From the NCBI RefSeq assembly GCF_034627025.1, contig NZ_CP141048.1:1123501-1187500 (forward strand): a stretch of DNA of 64,000 bases. The letters are read 5' to 3'. This stretch comes from Microvirga lotononidis (GTDB lineage Bacteria > Pseudomonadota > Alphaproteobacteria > Rhizobiales > Beijerinckiaceae). The notes below the pieces were generated by a model, which was given only the letters and a program-made list of their open reading frames with translations, was not told where the DNA came from and did not search any database. The position numbers and the translations under genes were made by a program. Below are positions 48,134 through 56,779 of this stretch, one piece after another (the first letter of the stretch is position 1; every line of letters starts with the position of its first letter).

Positions 48134-49705
48134 ATGACGAACCTGTCCCGCCGTTTTCTCCTGCAAAGCCTGCTCGCAGCCACCGCGCTGCCCGCTTTGA
48201 GCCGGCAGGCCTCAGCGCAGCAGCAAAACGGCGTTCCGGCGCCAAATCCCTTCCGCTACGAGGACGTGGTGCGCCGGGCCCGGGAACTCGCGGCCGTGCC
48301 CTACGAGGCCCCGAACGTGCAGCTGCCGGAGCCTCTCAGCAGGCTCAGCTTCGACGATTACCGGGACATCCGCTTCCGCCCGGACAAGGTCCTGCTCGGC
48401 TCCGGCAACGGGCCGTTCCGGATGCAGCTCTTCCATCCCGGCTTCCTCTACCAGCAGCCCGTGACGGTGAACGTCATCCGCGACGGCGTCCCGACGCCGA
48501 TTCCCTATCAGCGCGAGCTGTTCGATTACGGCCGCAACAAGATCGAGCGGCCGCTGCCCGTCAACCTCGGCTTTGCGGGCTTCCGTCTCCATTACCCGCT
48601 GAACAATCCGAAGGTCTTCGACGAGCTGATCGCCTTCCTGGGGGCGAGCTATTTCCGCTTCCTCGGGGCCGGTCAGAAATACGGCCTCTCGGCACGCGGC
48701 CTCGCGATCAATGTGGAAGGCGGCGAAGCGGAGGAGTTTCCGCATTTCCGCGAATTCTGGATCGAGATGCCCAAGCCCAACGACGAGCGGGCCATCATCT
48801 ATGCCCTCCTCGACAGCCCGTCGGTCGCCGGCGCCTACCGGTTCGAGGTCTACCCCTCGAAGGAAACGACCCTCGACGTTACGGCAACGCTGTTCCCGCG
48901 CCAGGCCATCGCCAATGTCGGCGTCGCCCCCCTCACCTCCATGTTCTTCGAAGGCGAGAACGACCGGAAGCCGACGGACGATTACCGGCTCGAGATCCAC
49001 GATTCGGACGGGCTTCTCATCCAGTCCGGCGCGGGCGAATGGATCTGGCGCCCCCTGCGGAACCCGGCCCGCAAGACGATCTCGTCCTTTAGCGACAACA
49101 ATCCGCGTGGCTTCGGCCTGATGCAGCGTGACCGGGTGTTCGAGAACTACCAGGATATCGAGGCTTATTACCACCAGCGTCCCGGCTACTGGGTCGAGCC
49201 CATCGGGCAATGGGGCGAGGGCTGGGTCGAGCTGGTAGAGCTTCCGACGCCCGACGAGACCCATGACAACATCGTAGCCTATTGGCAGCCGAGCCGTCCG
49301 TTCGAGCCCGGACAGGAGGTCGTCCTGTCCTATCGCCTGCGGGCCCTGTCGGCGATCGGCGCCATGCATACGGGCGGAAAGGTGATCAACACCTTCCAGA
49401 CGCCTCCCCGCGCCAGCGGGTCGAACGCGCCGAGCGACCGGGGGCATCGCCGCTTCATCATCGACTTCGCGGGCGGCAACCTGGCTTACTATCTCGGCGC
49501 CCCCGAGCAGGTGCAGATCGTCCCCTCCACGTCCGCTGGGCAGATCACCAATACCTTCATCATGCCCAACAGCCATACCAACGGCTTCAGGGCGGCCATC
49601 GACGTGAAGCTGGAGCCGGGCCAGTCCGCCGACCTGCGCGCCTTCCTGCGCGCCGGAAACAAGGCTCTGACGGAAACCTGGACCTATCTCTGGGCGGTGG
49701 AGTGA
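48134..49705 (+). CDS. Glucan biosynthesis protein OpgG/OpgD family, Tat-exported (paralogue 2)
   Basis: Second MdoG-family protein, 523 aa from ATG 48134 (a longer start at 48059 is possible). Twin-arginine signal SRRFLLQSLLAATALPAL, cleaved near SAQQ. The MdoG domain parallels the 34.7-kb copy motif for motif: NPFRYEDVVRRARELA, LGFAGFRLHYPLN, GLSARGLAINVEGGEAEEFPHF, LLDSPSVAGAYRFEVYP, LEIHDSDGLLIQSG, NPRGFGLMQRDRVFENYQD. Periplasmic glucan backbone assembly or branching is the family role. No glucosyltransferase gene opgH is adjacent. Confidence 0.92.
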   Translation: MTNLSRRFLLQSLLAATALPALSRQASAQQQNGVPAPNPFRYEDVVRRARELAAVPYEAPNVQLPEPLSRLSFDDYRDIRFRPDKVLLGSGNGPFRMQLFHPGFLYQQPVTVNVIRDGVPTPIPYQRELFDYGRNKIERPLPVNLGFAGFRLHYPLNNPKVFDELIAFLGASYFRFLGAGQKYGLSARGLAINVEGGEAEEFPHFREFWIEMPKPNDERAIIYALLDSPSVAGAYRFEVYPSKETTLDVTATLFPRQAIANVGVAPLTSMFFEGENDRKPTDDYRLEIHDSDGLLIQSGAGEWIWRPLRNPARKTISSFSDNNPRGFGLMQRDRVFENYQDIEAYYHQRPGYWVEPIGQWGEGWVELVELPTPDETHDNIVAYWQPSRPFEPGQEVVLSYRLRALSAIGAMHTGGKVINTFQTPPRASGSNAPSDRGHRRFIIDFAGGNLAYYLGAPEQVQIVPSTSAGQITNTFIMPNSHTNGFRAAIDVKLEPGQSADLRAFLRAGNKALTETWTYLWAVE

Positions 49706-49765
49706 TCCACGCAGGCAGGTCTTATCGCTTCCGGCCGGTCTGACGGGGAGTGAGCCTCTCCCTTC

Positions 49766-49788
49766 ATGGCCGGGCTTGACCCGGCCAT
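49766..49788. repeat. GGCCGGG hairpin repeat
   Basis: ATGGCCGGG, loop CTTGA, CCCGGCCAT. Same arms as the hairpin at 22827-22849. It lies 60 bases downstream of the OpgD-like gene and may mark its transcript end. Confidence 0.75.
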
Positions 49789-49877
49789 CCACGTCTTTTC
49801 TTCTGCTTCGTGAGCTTGAGGCGTGGGTGGCCGCAACAGGTGCGGCCAGGACGACGCGGTTCTGAGGGCAACGTTAT

Positions 49878-49921
49878 GTTCTCACTTTGTTCTTGACAGG
49901 GGGATGAACCTTGGCTATATC
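49878..49921 (+). promoter_or_regulatory. Strong candidate promoter with abutting LexA-like box
   Basis: GTTC (49878-49881), seven bases, GTTC (49889-49892) matches the GTTC-N7-GTTC SOS box of alphaproteobacteria. TTGACA (49893-49898) starts on the next base and lies 17 bases before TATATC (49916-49921). Such a promoter would be exposed to LexA. The box alone is expected by chance about once or twice in a window this size, so its abutment to the promoter is the main support. Confidence 0.5.
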
Positions 49922-50332
49922 GTTACCCATCCCCGCCTGACGAGGGGCGCGCTCGCGAGGCGTCGCAGTTGTGGGGTGGGGAACGGTCCTGCCGCAGGTC
50001 TCGCACACCTGCGACGGGAGGCCCTTGGCAGCCCTGTGCTGGTCCAAGTCTAAACGCCTAAAAGAACCGTGCGGGACGAGCAGTTCGGCTCTTCCATTCT
50101 CACTCACAAGCGAGCCGGGCTGCCCGACACGCCACCCTCGATCTCCTGAAAGGCTCGCAGCGCAAGCTGCGGGCCCCAAGGTGCTGCTCTTTGACAGGAA
50201 CCATCAATATGCGCCCGCCATGCCATCGTTTCGTCAGGAGACATGAAGACCTTGCCAAGCCCCTTTGAACCGCGCAGAAGCTGTGCCTCGGATTGCAGGC
50301 GGTTTGCCCTGCCGAGCGGAAGGTGAGGACCG

Positions 50333-51337
50333 ATGAAGCTGAACGCCTGGATCACGGGAGCGCTCGCAGCCTGCCTGAGCGGGAGCGCCTTGGCGCAGCA
50401 GCCGCTGACGGAAGTGACCTTCGGCACCAACTGGATCGCGCAGGGCGAGCATGGCGGCTATTATCAGGCCGCGGCCGACGGGACGTACGAGAAATACGGC
50501 CTCAAGGTCACCATCGTGCCGGGCGGCCCCCGCGCCAGCAACCGCATGCTCATGACGGTCGGCAAGCTCGACTTCTACATGGGCGGCAGCATGATCCAGG
50601 CCTTCTCGGCCGTCGAGAAGGAGATCCCCACCATCGTGGTCGCGGCCCATTTCCAGAAGGAGCCGCAGGTGCTCCTCAGCCATCCGGGCCAGGGACTCGA
50701 TACCTTCGCGGACCTGAAGAAGTCGAACGACATTCTCCTGTCCAAGGACGGCGTCGCCACCTTCTTCCAGTGGATGAAGGCCGAATACGGATTCAAGGAC
50801 GAGCAGGTGAAGCCCTTCGGCTTCAATCCGGCGCCCTTCATCGCCAACAAGGCCTCGGTGCAGCAGGGCTACGTCACGTCGGAGCCGCTGACCATCGAGA
50901 AAGCGGCCGGTTTCAAGCCCAACGTATTCCTGCTCGCCGATTACGGCTTCAGCACCTATTCCACCACCGTGGAGACGCGCCGCGAGGTCGTGGAGAAGAA
51001 TCCCGATCTCGTGCAGCGCTTCGTCGATGCCTCGACCATCGGATGGTACAATTACCTCTACGGCGACAACGCGAAGGCGAAGGACCTCATCAAGCGCGAC
51101 AACCCGGAGATGACCGACGAGCTGCTCGACTATTCCCGGGCCAAGATGAAGGAGTACGGCATCGTCGATTCCGGCGACACGCAACAGCTCGGCATCGGCG
51201 CCATGACCGATGCCCGCATGAAGGACTTCTTCGACAAGATGGTGAAGGCCGGCCTCTTCAAGGCGGATCTCGACTACAGGAAAGCCTATACGCTCCAGTT
51301 CGTGAACAAGGGCGTGGGGCTGAACCTGAAGCCGTAG
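50333..51337 (+). CDS. ABC transporter substrate-binding protein, NMT1/THI5-like
   Basis: Periplasmic binding protein of the NMT1/THI5/SsuA group, 334 aa. The signal peptide is MKLNAWITGALAACLSGSALAQ; the mature N-terminus LTEVTFGTNWIAQGEHGGYYQAAADGTYEKYGL is typical, followed by VPGGPRASNRMLMTVGKLDFYMGG. Family ligands include thiamine precursors, aliphatic sulfonates, nitrate and riboflavin-like compounds; the ligand here is unknown. First of a three-gene operon with ATPase and permease. Confidence 0.92.
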   Translation: MKLNAWITGALAACLSGSALAQQPLTEVTFGTNWIAQGEHGGYYQAAADGTYEKYGLKVTIVPGGPRASNRMLMTVGKLDFYMGGSMIQAFSAVEKEIPTIVVAAHFQKEPQVLLSHPGQGLDTFADLKKSNDILLSKDGVATFFQWMKAEYGFKDEQVKPFGFNPAPFIANKASVQQGYVTSEPLTIEKAAGFKPNVFLLADYGFSTYSTTVETRREVVEKNPDLVQRFVDASTIGWYNYLYGDNAKAKDLIKRDNPEMTDELLDYSRAKMKEYGIVDSGDTQQLGIGAMTDARMKDFFDKMVKAGLFKADLDYRKAYTLQFVNKGVGLNLKP

Positions 51338-51343
51338 CAGGAG

Positions 51344-51366
51344 AGCGGCGCTTCATCCGCGCCGCT
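51344..51366 (+). other. Intra-operon hairpin after the ABC binding-protein gene
   Basis: AGCGGCGC (51344-51351), loop TTCATCC, GCGCCGCT (51359-51366) fills the gap between the binding-protein stop and the ATPase start. Likely protects the upstream message from 3' decay, raising binding-protein yield. Confidence 0.6.
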
Positions 51367-51372
51367 GCCCCG

Positions 51373-52152
51373 ATGATGCAACCCGCACCCACGCTCGTTT
51401 CTTTCAAGGACGTCTCGAAGACCTTCTCCAACGGCGTGACGGCTCTTGCCGGCTTCGATCTCGACATCTTCGCGGGCGAATTCGTCTCCCTGCTCGGCCC
51501 GTCGGGATGCGGCAAGTCGACGGTGCTGCGTCTCATCGCGGGGCTCGCGGAGCCGACTGACGGAAGCGTCGCCTGGCCGGAAGCGCGCAGCGACGATCAT
51601 CGCGGCGAGATCGGGTTCGTGTTCCAGGACGCGACGCTGATGCCCTGGGCCAACGTGGCGGACAATGTGTGGCTCCCCTTGCGCCTTCGCGGCGTATCCC
51701 GGCGCGATGCGCAGGACCGCATTGTCGAGAGCCTTGCCCTCGTCGGCCTGGGCGACTTCGCGAAGGCCTATCCGCGCGAGCTCTCCGGCGGCATGAGGAT
51801 GCGCGTGTCGATTGCGCGGGCTTTGTCGCTGAAGCCCCGGCTGCTGCTCATGGACGAGCCCTTCGCCGCCCTCGACGAGATCGCGCGCTTCCGGCTCAAC
51901 GACGATCTGCTGCGCCTGCAGGGCGAATTGCGCTGCACCGTCGTGTTCGTGACCCATTCGGTCTACGAGAGCGCCTATCTGTCGAGCCGCATCGCGGTCA
52001 TGTCTCCGCGTCCGGGGCGCATCGTCGCCGCAATCGAAGGCCTGTCGCCCGGCCCCCGCGCGAGCGACTTCCGCACCAGTGCAAGCTATACGCAGCTTTG
52101 CGGACGCATCTCGCAGGTCCTGCTCGGCCAGACAGTCGGGGAGCGGCCGTGA
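51373..52152 (+). CDS. ABC transporter ATP-binding protein (nitrate/sulfonate/taurine type)
   Basis: Cytosolic ATPase, 259 aa from ATG 51373 (ATG 51376 equally possible). Walker A LLGPSGCGKSTVLRLI, Q-loop VFQDATLMPW, signature RELSGGMRMRVSIARAL, Walker B LLLMDEPFAALDE and H-loop VTHSVYE. The last bases overlap the permease start (TGATG). Belongs with the binding protein at 50333-51337. Confidence 0.94.
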   Translation: MMQPAPTLVSFKDVSKTFSNGVTALAGFDLDIFAGEFVSLLGPSGCGKSTVLRLIAGLAEPTDGSVAWPEARSDDHRGEIGFVFQDATLMPWANVADNVWLPLRLRGVSRRDAQDRIVESLALVGLGDFAKAYPRELSGGMRMRVSIARALSLKPRLLLMDEPFAALDEIARFRLNDDLLRLQGELRCTVVFVTHSVYESAYLSSRIAVMSPRPGRIVAAIEGLSPGPRASDFRTSASYTQLCGRISQVLLGQTVGERP

Positions 52153-52982
52153 TGGCGCCCGTTCGACAGCAGGGCACTCCCTTGAAGATCGTTCTGCCGC
52201 TCGCCGTCTTCGCGGCGGCCATTACCGCGTGGGAAGCCGCCGTGCGCCTGAAGGGCATTCCGCCCTACATCCTGCCCGCGCCGAGCCTGATCGCCACGAC
52301 CATGGTGGCCGATTGGCCTCTGCTCTGGGCCTCGCTCCTGACGACGCTCGAGACCACCCTCGCGGGGCTTGCGCTCGCGGTCGTCGGCGGCGTGGGCCTT
52401 GCCGTGCTGCTGAGCCTGTCGCGGATCGTCGAGTATTCGCTCTACCCGTTCGCCGTCGTGCTCCAGGTCACGCCGGTCATCGCCGTCGCGCCCCTGTTGC
52501 TGATCTACATGCCGCAGGATGTGGCGGTCCTGGCCTGCGCCTGGCTCGTGGCGTTCTTTCCGGTCCTGTCGAACACGATGCTCGGCCTTCAATCCGTGGA
52601 CCGGAATCTCATGGAGCTGTTCCGGCTCTACGGCGCTCCCGTGTCGCAAAGCCCTCTCGCGCGGCTCAGGGCGCGTTTGAAGGCCCTCTGGTACCTGCGC
52701 TGCCCGGCCGCCCTCCCGGCCTTTCTGGCGGGTCTGCGGATCGCGGGCGGCCTGTCCCTGATCGGCGCCGTGGTGGCCGAGATGGCCGCCGGATCCGCCG
52801 GGGCGGGGTCGGGGCTGGCCTATCGCATCATCGAGAGTCAGTACCGGCTCAACATTCCGCGCCTCTTTGCGGCTCTCGTTCTCCTGGCCGCAACCGGCAT
52901 CGCGCTGTTCCTGGTGTTGGCTGCGCTCAATCACGCCCTTCTCCGGCGCTGGCATGAAAGCGCCGTCCCCCGGGACCGCTGA
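52152..52982 (+). CDS. ABC transporter permease (SsuC/TauC-like)
   Basis: Inner-membrane BPD_transp_1 permease, 276 aa from ATG 52152, coupled to the ATPase gene by a one-base overlap. About six helices: LPLAVFAAAITAWEAAV, TLETTLAGLALAVVGGVGLAVLL, VVLQVTPVIAVAPLLLI and others. The EAA-type loop lies in LPAFLAGLRIAGGLSLIGAVVAEMAAGSAG. Completes the importer. Confidence 0.93.
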   Translation: MAPVRQQGTPLKIVLPLAVFAAAITAWEAAVRLKGIPPYILPAPSLIATTMVADWPLLWASLLTTLETTLAGLALAVVGGVGLAVLLSLSRIVEYSLYPFAVVLQVTPVIAVAPLLLIYMPQDVAVLACAWLVAFFPVLSNTMLGLQSVDRNLMELFRLYGAPVSQSPLARLRARLKALWYLRCPAALPAFLAGLRIAGGLSLIGAVVAEMAAGSAGAGSGLAYRIIESQYRLNIPRLFAALVLLAATGIALFLVLAALNHALLRRWHESAVPRDR

Positions 52983-53075
52983 TTCCTTAGCCTGTTAATA
53001 ATGCGCCGGCTTGTCATCGTACCGTCATGAGGCCAGGCCATGGTACGGTCGAAACGCTTCCAACAGCGAGGGACC

Positions 53076-53612
53076 ATGGATACCGACAACAAGCATCCGG
53101 GCATCAAGAGCGTCGGATGGGCTCTGGTTCAAGCCTCTCGCCTGCATCGGAGCCGCACGGGCGACAAGCTCTCGGAACTCGGCCTCTTCGCCGGCCAGGA
53201 GCAGGTGCTCCAGGCCCTCAACAATTCCGGCCCCATGACCATGGGTGAACTCGCGGCGATCCTGCGCGTGCGCCCGCCGACCGCGTCCAAGACGGTATCC
53301 CGCCTTTCCAGCCTGAAGCTCGTGGAACGCCACACCGAACCCGGCGATGCCCGGGTCGTGCGCGTGAAGCTCACCAGGGAAGGCAAGCGCAAGGCCGCCG
53401 CCATCGACGCCCTGTGGGAAGAAGTCGAGGGCGAGCTGCTCCAGGGCTTCGACAACAAGGACCGCAAGCGCCTGCGCAAGCTGCTGCGCAAGGCCGCCAA
53501 GAACCTCGCGGGCCTCACTGGCGCCGATCAGACGGGTTTCGAGGCCGACGACGAGGTAGACGGCCTGGAAGCCGCCGGCGAACCGGAGATGGCCGCGACC
53601 GCGACCGCCTGA
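53076..53612 (+). CDS. MarR family transcriptional regulator
   Basis: Winged-helix dimeric regulator, 178 aa from ATG 53076 (GAGGGA just upstream). The DNA-binding part is MTMGELAAILRVRPPTASKTVSRLSSLKLVERHTEPGDARVVRVKL (split by eye: recognition helix PPTASKTVSRL). An acidic, Ala-rich C-terminal tail (about 150-178) is unusual for MarR and may be disordered. Effector and targets unknown; the DMT exporter 80 bases downstream on the same strand is a natural candidate target. Confidence 0.92.
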   Translation: MDTDNKHPGIKSVGWALVQASRLHRSRTGDKLSELGLFAGQEQVLQALNNSGPMTMGELAAILRVRPPTASKTVSRLSSLKLVERHTEPGDARVVRVKLTREGKRKAAAIDALWEEVEGELLQGFDNKDRKRLRKLLRKAAKNLAGLTGADQTGFEADDEVDGLEAAGEPEMAATATA

Positions 53613-53692
53613 TCCTCACCCCTGTGTGCCGCGCACGAGGGTCGTGCGTGACGGACATTCGTATCGCGGCGGGGAAGCGGCTAGCATTCCCC

Positions 53693-54616
53693 ATGGCCGA
53701 CACCGTCACCCACTCCCCGCCAAAGATCGCCGCGTGGCACCAGAGCCGGGTCGCAGGCATCGCCCTCATGTGCGTGGCGCTGTTCTGCTTTTCCTGCCTC
53801 GACGCGACGGCCAAATGGGTGAACCGCTCCGTCGATCCGATGGTGGCGGTCTGGGCCCGCTACGTCTCGGCGGCGTTTCTCACCTTCCTGGTCATCAATC
53901 CGCGGACCCAGCCCGGAGCCCTCAGGACACGCCGCCTCCCGCTGCAGCTCCTGCGCTCGTTCCTGCTCTTCGCCTCGACGATCTGCAACTTCTTCGCCCT
54001 GAAATATCTGCAGCTGGTCGAGACCCAATCGATCATCTTCGCGACCCCGCTGCTGGTGGCCCTGCTCGCCGGGCCCCTTCTCGGAGAGCGCGTCGGCTGG
54101 GGGCGCATGACCGCCATCGGGATCGGCTTCATCGGCATCCTCGTGATCACACGGCCGGGCTTCGGGACCATGCACCCTGCCGCCCTGCTGTCGCTGACCG
54201 GCTCCGTGGCCTATGCCTTCTACGCCATCGTGACCCGCATGCTCGCATCGAGCGATTCGGTTGCGACGACCACGCTCTATTCCAGCGTCGCCGGCATCGT
54301 CTTCGTCACTCCGGCCCTGCCCTGGGTGTGGTCCACGCCCTCGTCGCCCCTCATGTGGTTTCTGCTGGCGACGACGGGCTTCTACGGGGCGTTCGGCCAT
54401 TGGCTTCTGATCCTCGCCCATGCCCGCGCGCCCGCCGCGATCCTGTCGCCCTTCATCTACAGCCAGATCGTCTGGATGCTGATCCTGGGCTATGTCCTCT
54501 TCGGCGACTGGCCCGATGCTTGGACCTTCGTCGGGGCTGGCATCGTCATCGCATCGGGGCTCTACTTGCTCTACCGTGAGCGCGTGAAGCCTCGAAAGCC
54601 GGAGCCTTCCCCGTGA
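53693..54616 (+). CDS. DMT (EamA) family transporter
   Basis: Ten-helix drug/metabolite transporter, 307 aa from ATG 53693, with two EamA repeats. First repeat: GIALMCVALFCFSCLDATAKWV ... ETQSIIFATPLLVALLAGPLLGERVGW. Second repeat: HPAALLSLTGSVAYAFYAIVTRML ... IVWMLILGYVLFGDWPDAWTFVGAGIVIASG. Exports small metabolites by family. The stop overlaps the next gene by four bases (GTGA). Symbol and substrate cannot be assigned. Confidence 0.92.
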   Translation: MADTVTHSPPKIAAWHQSRVAGIALMCVALFCFSCLDATAKWVNRSVDPMVAVWARYVSAAFLTFLVINPRTQPGALRTRRLPLQLLRSFLLFASTICNFFALKYLQLVETQSIIFATPLLVALLAGPLLGERVGWGRMTAIGIGFIGILVITRPGFGTMHPAALLSLTGSVAYAFYAIVTRMLASSDSVATTTLYSSVAGIVFVTPALPWVWSTPSSPLMWFLLATTGFYGAFGHWLLILAHARAPAAILSPFIYSQIVWMLILGYVLFGDWPDAWTFVGAGIVIASGLYLLYRERVKPRKPEPSP

Positions 54617-54915
54617 GTGATGCCGCCATCGACACCCTGACCGGGATCGGTCCCGTGACGCAGAGCAGGCTGGCGGATGCCGGGCTCCGTACCGTCGGAG
54701 AGCTCCGCTCCATGGGATCGGTCGAAGCCTATCGCCGCCTGAAATTCATGCTGCCCCGGCAGGTGAGCCTGAATGCTCTCTATGCGCTGGAAGCCGCCCT
54801 GCGCGGCTGTCACTGGCTCGATCTGCCGCAAGATGTGAAGGTCGCGCTCCAGCAGCAGGCCCGGATCATCGACGAAGCCTTTCGCCGGGGCGGCGTCGCA
54901 CGCTGTTCCCTTTAA
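54613..54915 (+). CDS. TfoX C-terminal domain protein
   Basis: 100-aa protein, GTG start at 54613 overlapping the DMT stop. It consists of a TfoX_C (helix-hairpin-helix-like) domain: LTGIGPVTQSRLADAGLRTVGELRSMGSVEAYRRL followed by LNALYALEAALRGCHWLDLP. The TfoX N-terminal domain of competence regulators is absent, as in many stand-alone alphaproteobacterial members. Function unknown; competence control should not be assumed. Confidence 0.9.
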   Translation: MSDAAIDTLTGIGPVTQSRLADAGLRTVGELRSMGSVEAYRRLKFMLPRQVSLNALYALEAALRGCHWLDLPQDVKVALQQQARIIDEAFRRGGVARCSL

Positions 54916-54939
54916 CCCGACACGACAATAGGAAACGCC

Positions 54940-55911
54940 ATGAGCCGAACCGACATCCTGATGACCGCGCCGATGAATCAAGTCGTCATCGACGCGCTCG
55001 ACAAGGCCTTCACGCTCCATCGTCTGTGGGAGCAGAACGACAAGGAGGCCTTCCTGAAGGAGTTCGGTCCGCGCATTCGCGGCGTAGCGACCAGCACGCT
55101 CTTCGGCCGTGTGGATGCCACGCTCCTCGACCGTCTGCCGAATGCCGAGATCGTCTCGAGCTTCGGCGTCGGCTACGACAATGTGGATGCGGAGGAAGCG
55201 GCGAGGCGCAACATCGTCGTCACCAATACGCCGGGCGTTCTCGACGACGAGGTGGCCGACCTGACCCTCGGTCTGCTTCTTGCAACGTTGAGAAAGATCC
55301 CGCAGGCCGATCGCTACCTGCGGGACGGGAAATGGCTGAAAGCCTCCTTTCCCCTGTCGGCGACCCTGCGCGACAGGAAGGTCGGCATCGTCGGGCTCGG
55401 ACGCATCGGCAAGGCCATCGCGAAGCGCCTCTCCGGCTTCGACGTGAGCATCGCCTATCATGGCCGGACCCAGCAGGACGACGTGGCATATGCCTATTAT
55501 CCGACGGTGACCGGTCTTGCGGAAGCTTGCGACGTGCTCATCGTGATCACGCCCGGCGGCGCCGCCACGAAGCATCTCATCAACGCTGAGGTGCTGAAGG
55601 CCTTGGGCTCCAACGGCGTTCTGATCAACGTCGCCCGCGGCACGGTCGTGGACGAGCAGGCGCTCATCGAGGCGCTCAAGTCGGGGACGATCCTGAGCGC
55701 CGGCCTCGACGTCTATGAGGACGAGCCGCGCGTGCCGCAGGAATTGATCGATCTGGAGCACGTGGTGCTCCTGCCCCACATCGCCTCCGCGTCGGTCCAT
55801 ACCCGCAACGCCATGGGCAAGCTCGTCGCCGACAACCTGATCTCATGGTTCGACGGCAAGGGCCCGCTGACCCCGGTGGCGGAGACGCCCTATAAGGGCA
55901 AAGCGGGTTGA
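54940..55911 (+). CDS. D-2-hydroxyacid dehydrogenase (glyoxylate/hydroxypyruvate reductase-like)
   Basis: NAD(P)H-dependent reductase of 2-oxo acids, 323 aa. The nucleotide-binding motif VGIVGLGRIGKAIAKRL lies near residues 148-164. Catalytic Arg is in NVARGTVVDEQAL, Glu in DVYEDEPRVP and His in LLPHIASAS. The substrate-binding loop SFGVGYDNVD is typical of glyoxylate/hydroxypyruvate reductases. It lies 24 bases after the TfoX-C gene, possibly in the same transcript. Confidence 0.93.
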   Translation: MSRTDILMTAPMNQVVIDALDKAFTLHRLWEQNDKEAFLKEFGPRIRGVATSTLFGRVDATLLDRLPNAEIVSSFGVGYDNVDAEEAARRNIVVTNTPGVLDDEVADLTLGLLLATLRKIPQADRYLRDGKWLKASFPLSATLRDRKVGIVGLGRIGKAIAKRLSGFDVSIAYHGRTQQDDVAYAYYPTVTGLAEACDVLIVITPGGAATKHLINAEVLKALGSNGVLINVARGTVVDEQALIEALKSGTILSAGLDVYEDEPRVPQELIDLEHVVLLPHIASASVHTRNAMGKLVADNLISWFDGKGPLTPVAETPYKGKAG

Positions 55912-55936
55912 GGCAGAGGTCTGAATAATGGATGAC

Positions 55937-55965
55937 GTCATCACCGGCCTCGTGCCGGTGATGAC
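55937..55965. repeat. GCCGGTGATGA hairpin repeat
   Basis: GTCATCACCGGC, loop CTCGT, GCCGGTGATGAC. It lies between the convergent dehydrogenase and SDR genes. Arms and loop match the first hairpin at 22767-22789. Confidence 0.8.
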
Positions 55966-56008
55966 GGTAGAGGGCACGCTCATCCGCCGCCTTGCAGCAG
56001 AGAAACGG

Positions 56009-56752
56009 TTAAAGCGCGAACCCGCCGTCGACGAGGTGGATATGGCCCGTCGTGTAGCTGGCCTCGTCCGAACCGAGATAGACGGCCAGCGCCGCCACTT
56101 CCTCGGCCGTGCCGAGGCGCCCCATCGGCTGGCGGTCGATGAAAGCCTGGCGCACGGTCTCGAGGCTTTGTCCCGAACTCGCAGCGAGCGCCGCGATCCG
56201 CTCATCGAGCGACGGCGATTGGACCGTGCCGGGGCAGATGGCGTTCGCGCGAACGCCGCGCTTGATGAAATCCGCCGCCACGGCCTTGGTCAGGCCGATC
56301 ACCGCCGCCTTGGTGGTGCCGTAGACATAGCGGTTGGGGATGCCGCGCACCGATGAAGCGCCCGACGCGATATTGACGATGGAGCCGCGGCCCTTCTCCA
56401 GCATGCCGGGCAGAACGGCATGAATCGTCCGGTGCATGGATTTCACGTTCAGGTCGAACGAGAAGTCCCAGTCCTTGTCGGAGCATTCGAGAATCGTGCC
56501 GTGATGCACGAAGCCCGCCGCATTGACGAGAATGTCGAAGGGGCCTGCCTCGGCGACGAGTTGCTCGACATCGGCGCTCGAGAGCACGTCGAGCCTGCGC
56601 TTTTCGGCGCCCTCGAGGCCCTCCAGCTTGCCGACGTCGAGATCCGTCGCCCAGACCGTAGCACCCTCGCGGAGAAAGGCCTCTGCGATGGCGCGTCCGA
56701 TCCCCTGCCCGGCCGCCGTGACGAGGGCTGTCTTTCCGTGAAGTCTGTTCAT
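56009..56752 (-). CDS. SDR family oxidoreductase (2-keto-3-deoxy-L-fuconate dehydrogenase-like)
   Basis: Classical short-chain dehydrogenase, 247 aa. Cofactor motif TAAGQGIGRAIAEAF (about 11-25), NAAG at about 87, catalytic Ser in NIASGASSVRGIPNR, and Tyr/Lys in YVYGTTKAAVIGL; ends HLVDGGFAL. The overall sequence resembles the dehydrogenases acting after sugar-acid dehydration. The upstream IlvD/Edd-type dehydratase gene is only 27 bases away on the same strand, so the pair likely degrades a sugar acid such as L-arabinonate, L-fuconate or a similar compound. Confidence 0.9.
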   Translation of the reverse strand: MNRLHGKTALVTAAGQGIGRAIAEAFLREGATVWATDLDVGKLEGLEGAEKRRLDVLSSADVEQLVAEAGPFDILVNAAGFVHHGTILECSDKDWDFSFDLNVKSMHRTIHAVLPGMLEKGRGSIVNIASGASSVRGIPNRYVYGTTKAAVIGLTKAVAADFIKRGVRANAICPGTVQSPSLDERIAALAASSGQSLETVRQAFIDRQPMGRLGTAEEVAALAVYLGSDEASYTTGHIHLVDGGFAL

Positions 56753-56779
56753 GACAGCCCCCGCTTCCTTGTTGGCAGA

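Larger units (their letters stand above)
49706..50332. other. Geneless structured region before the NMT1-type transporter
   Basis: 627 bases without a supported gene. The left part carries a GGCCGGG hairpin repeat (49766-49788). At 49878-49921 a LexA-like box and a near-consensus promoter face right. Downstream, G+C-rich hairpins follow, including CGCAGGT / ACCTGCG (about 50000-50021) and GAGC / GCTC (about 50072-50085). It may encode an untranslated RNA or be a long leader for the transporter operon. A minus-strand frame with a Cys-x-x-Cys-Gly is noted but not accepted. Confidence 0.4.

Noticed and set aside
49920..50120. Possible group II intron, 6S RNA or guanidine riboswitch suggested by stretches such as CTGGTCCAAG and AACCGTGCGGG
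   Set aside because: No domain V hairpin, no reverse transcriptase, and the conserved cores of these RNAs could not be matched by eye. Left as unclassified structured region.
49874..50179. Minus-strand frame with KGLPSQVCETCGR, resembling the start of DUF2256 zinc-ribbon proteins
   Set aside because: The rest of the DUF2256 sequence is absent, composition is low-complexity after the motif, and the frame is antisense to a strong promoter. At most a relic.
54613..54915. Competence regulator TfoX/Sxy
   Set aside because: Only the C-terminal TfoX domain is present, so a competence role cannot be claimed.
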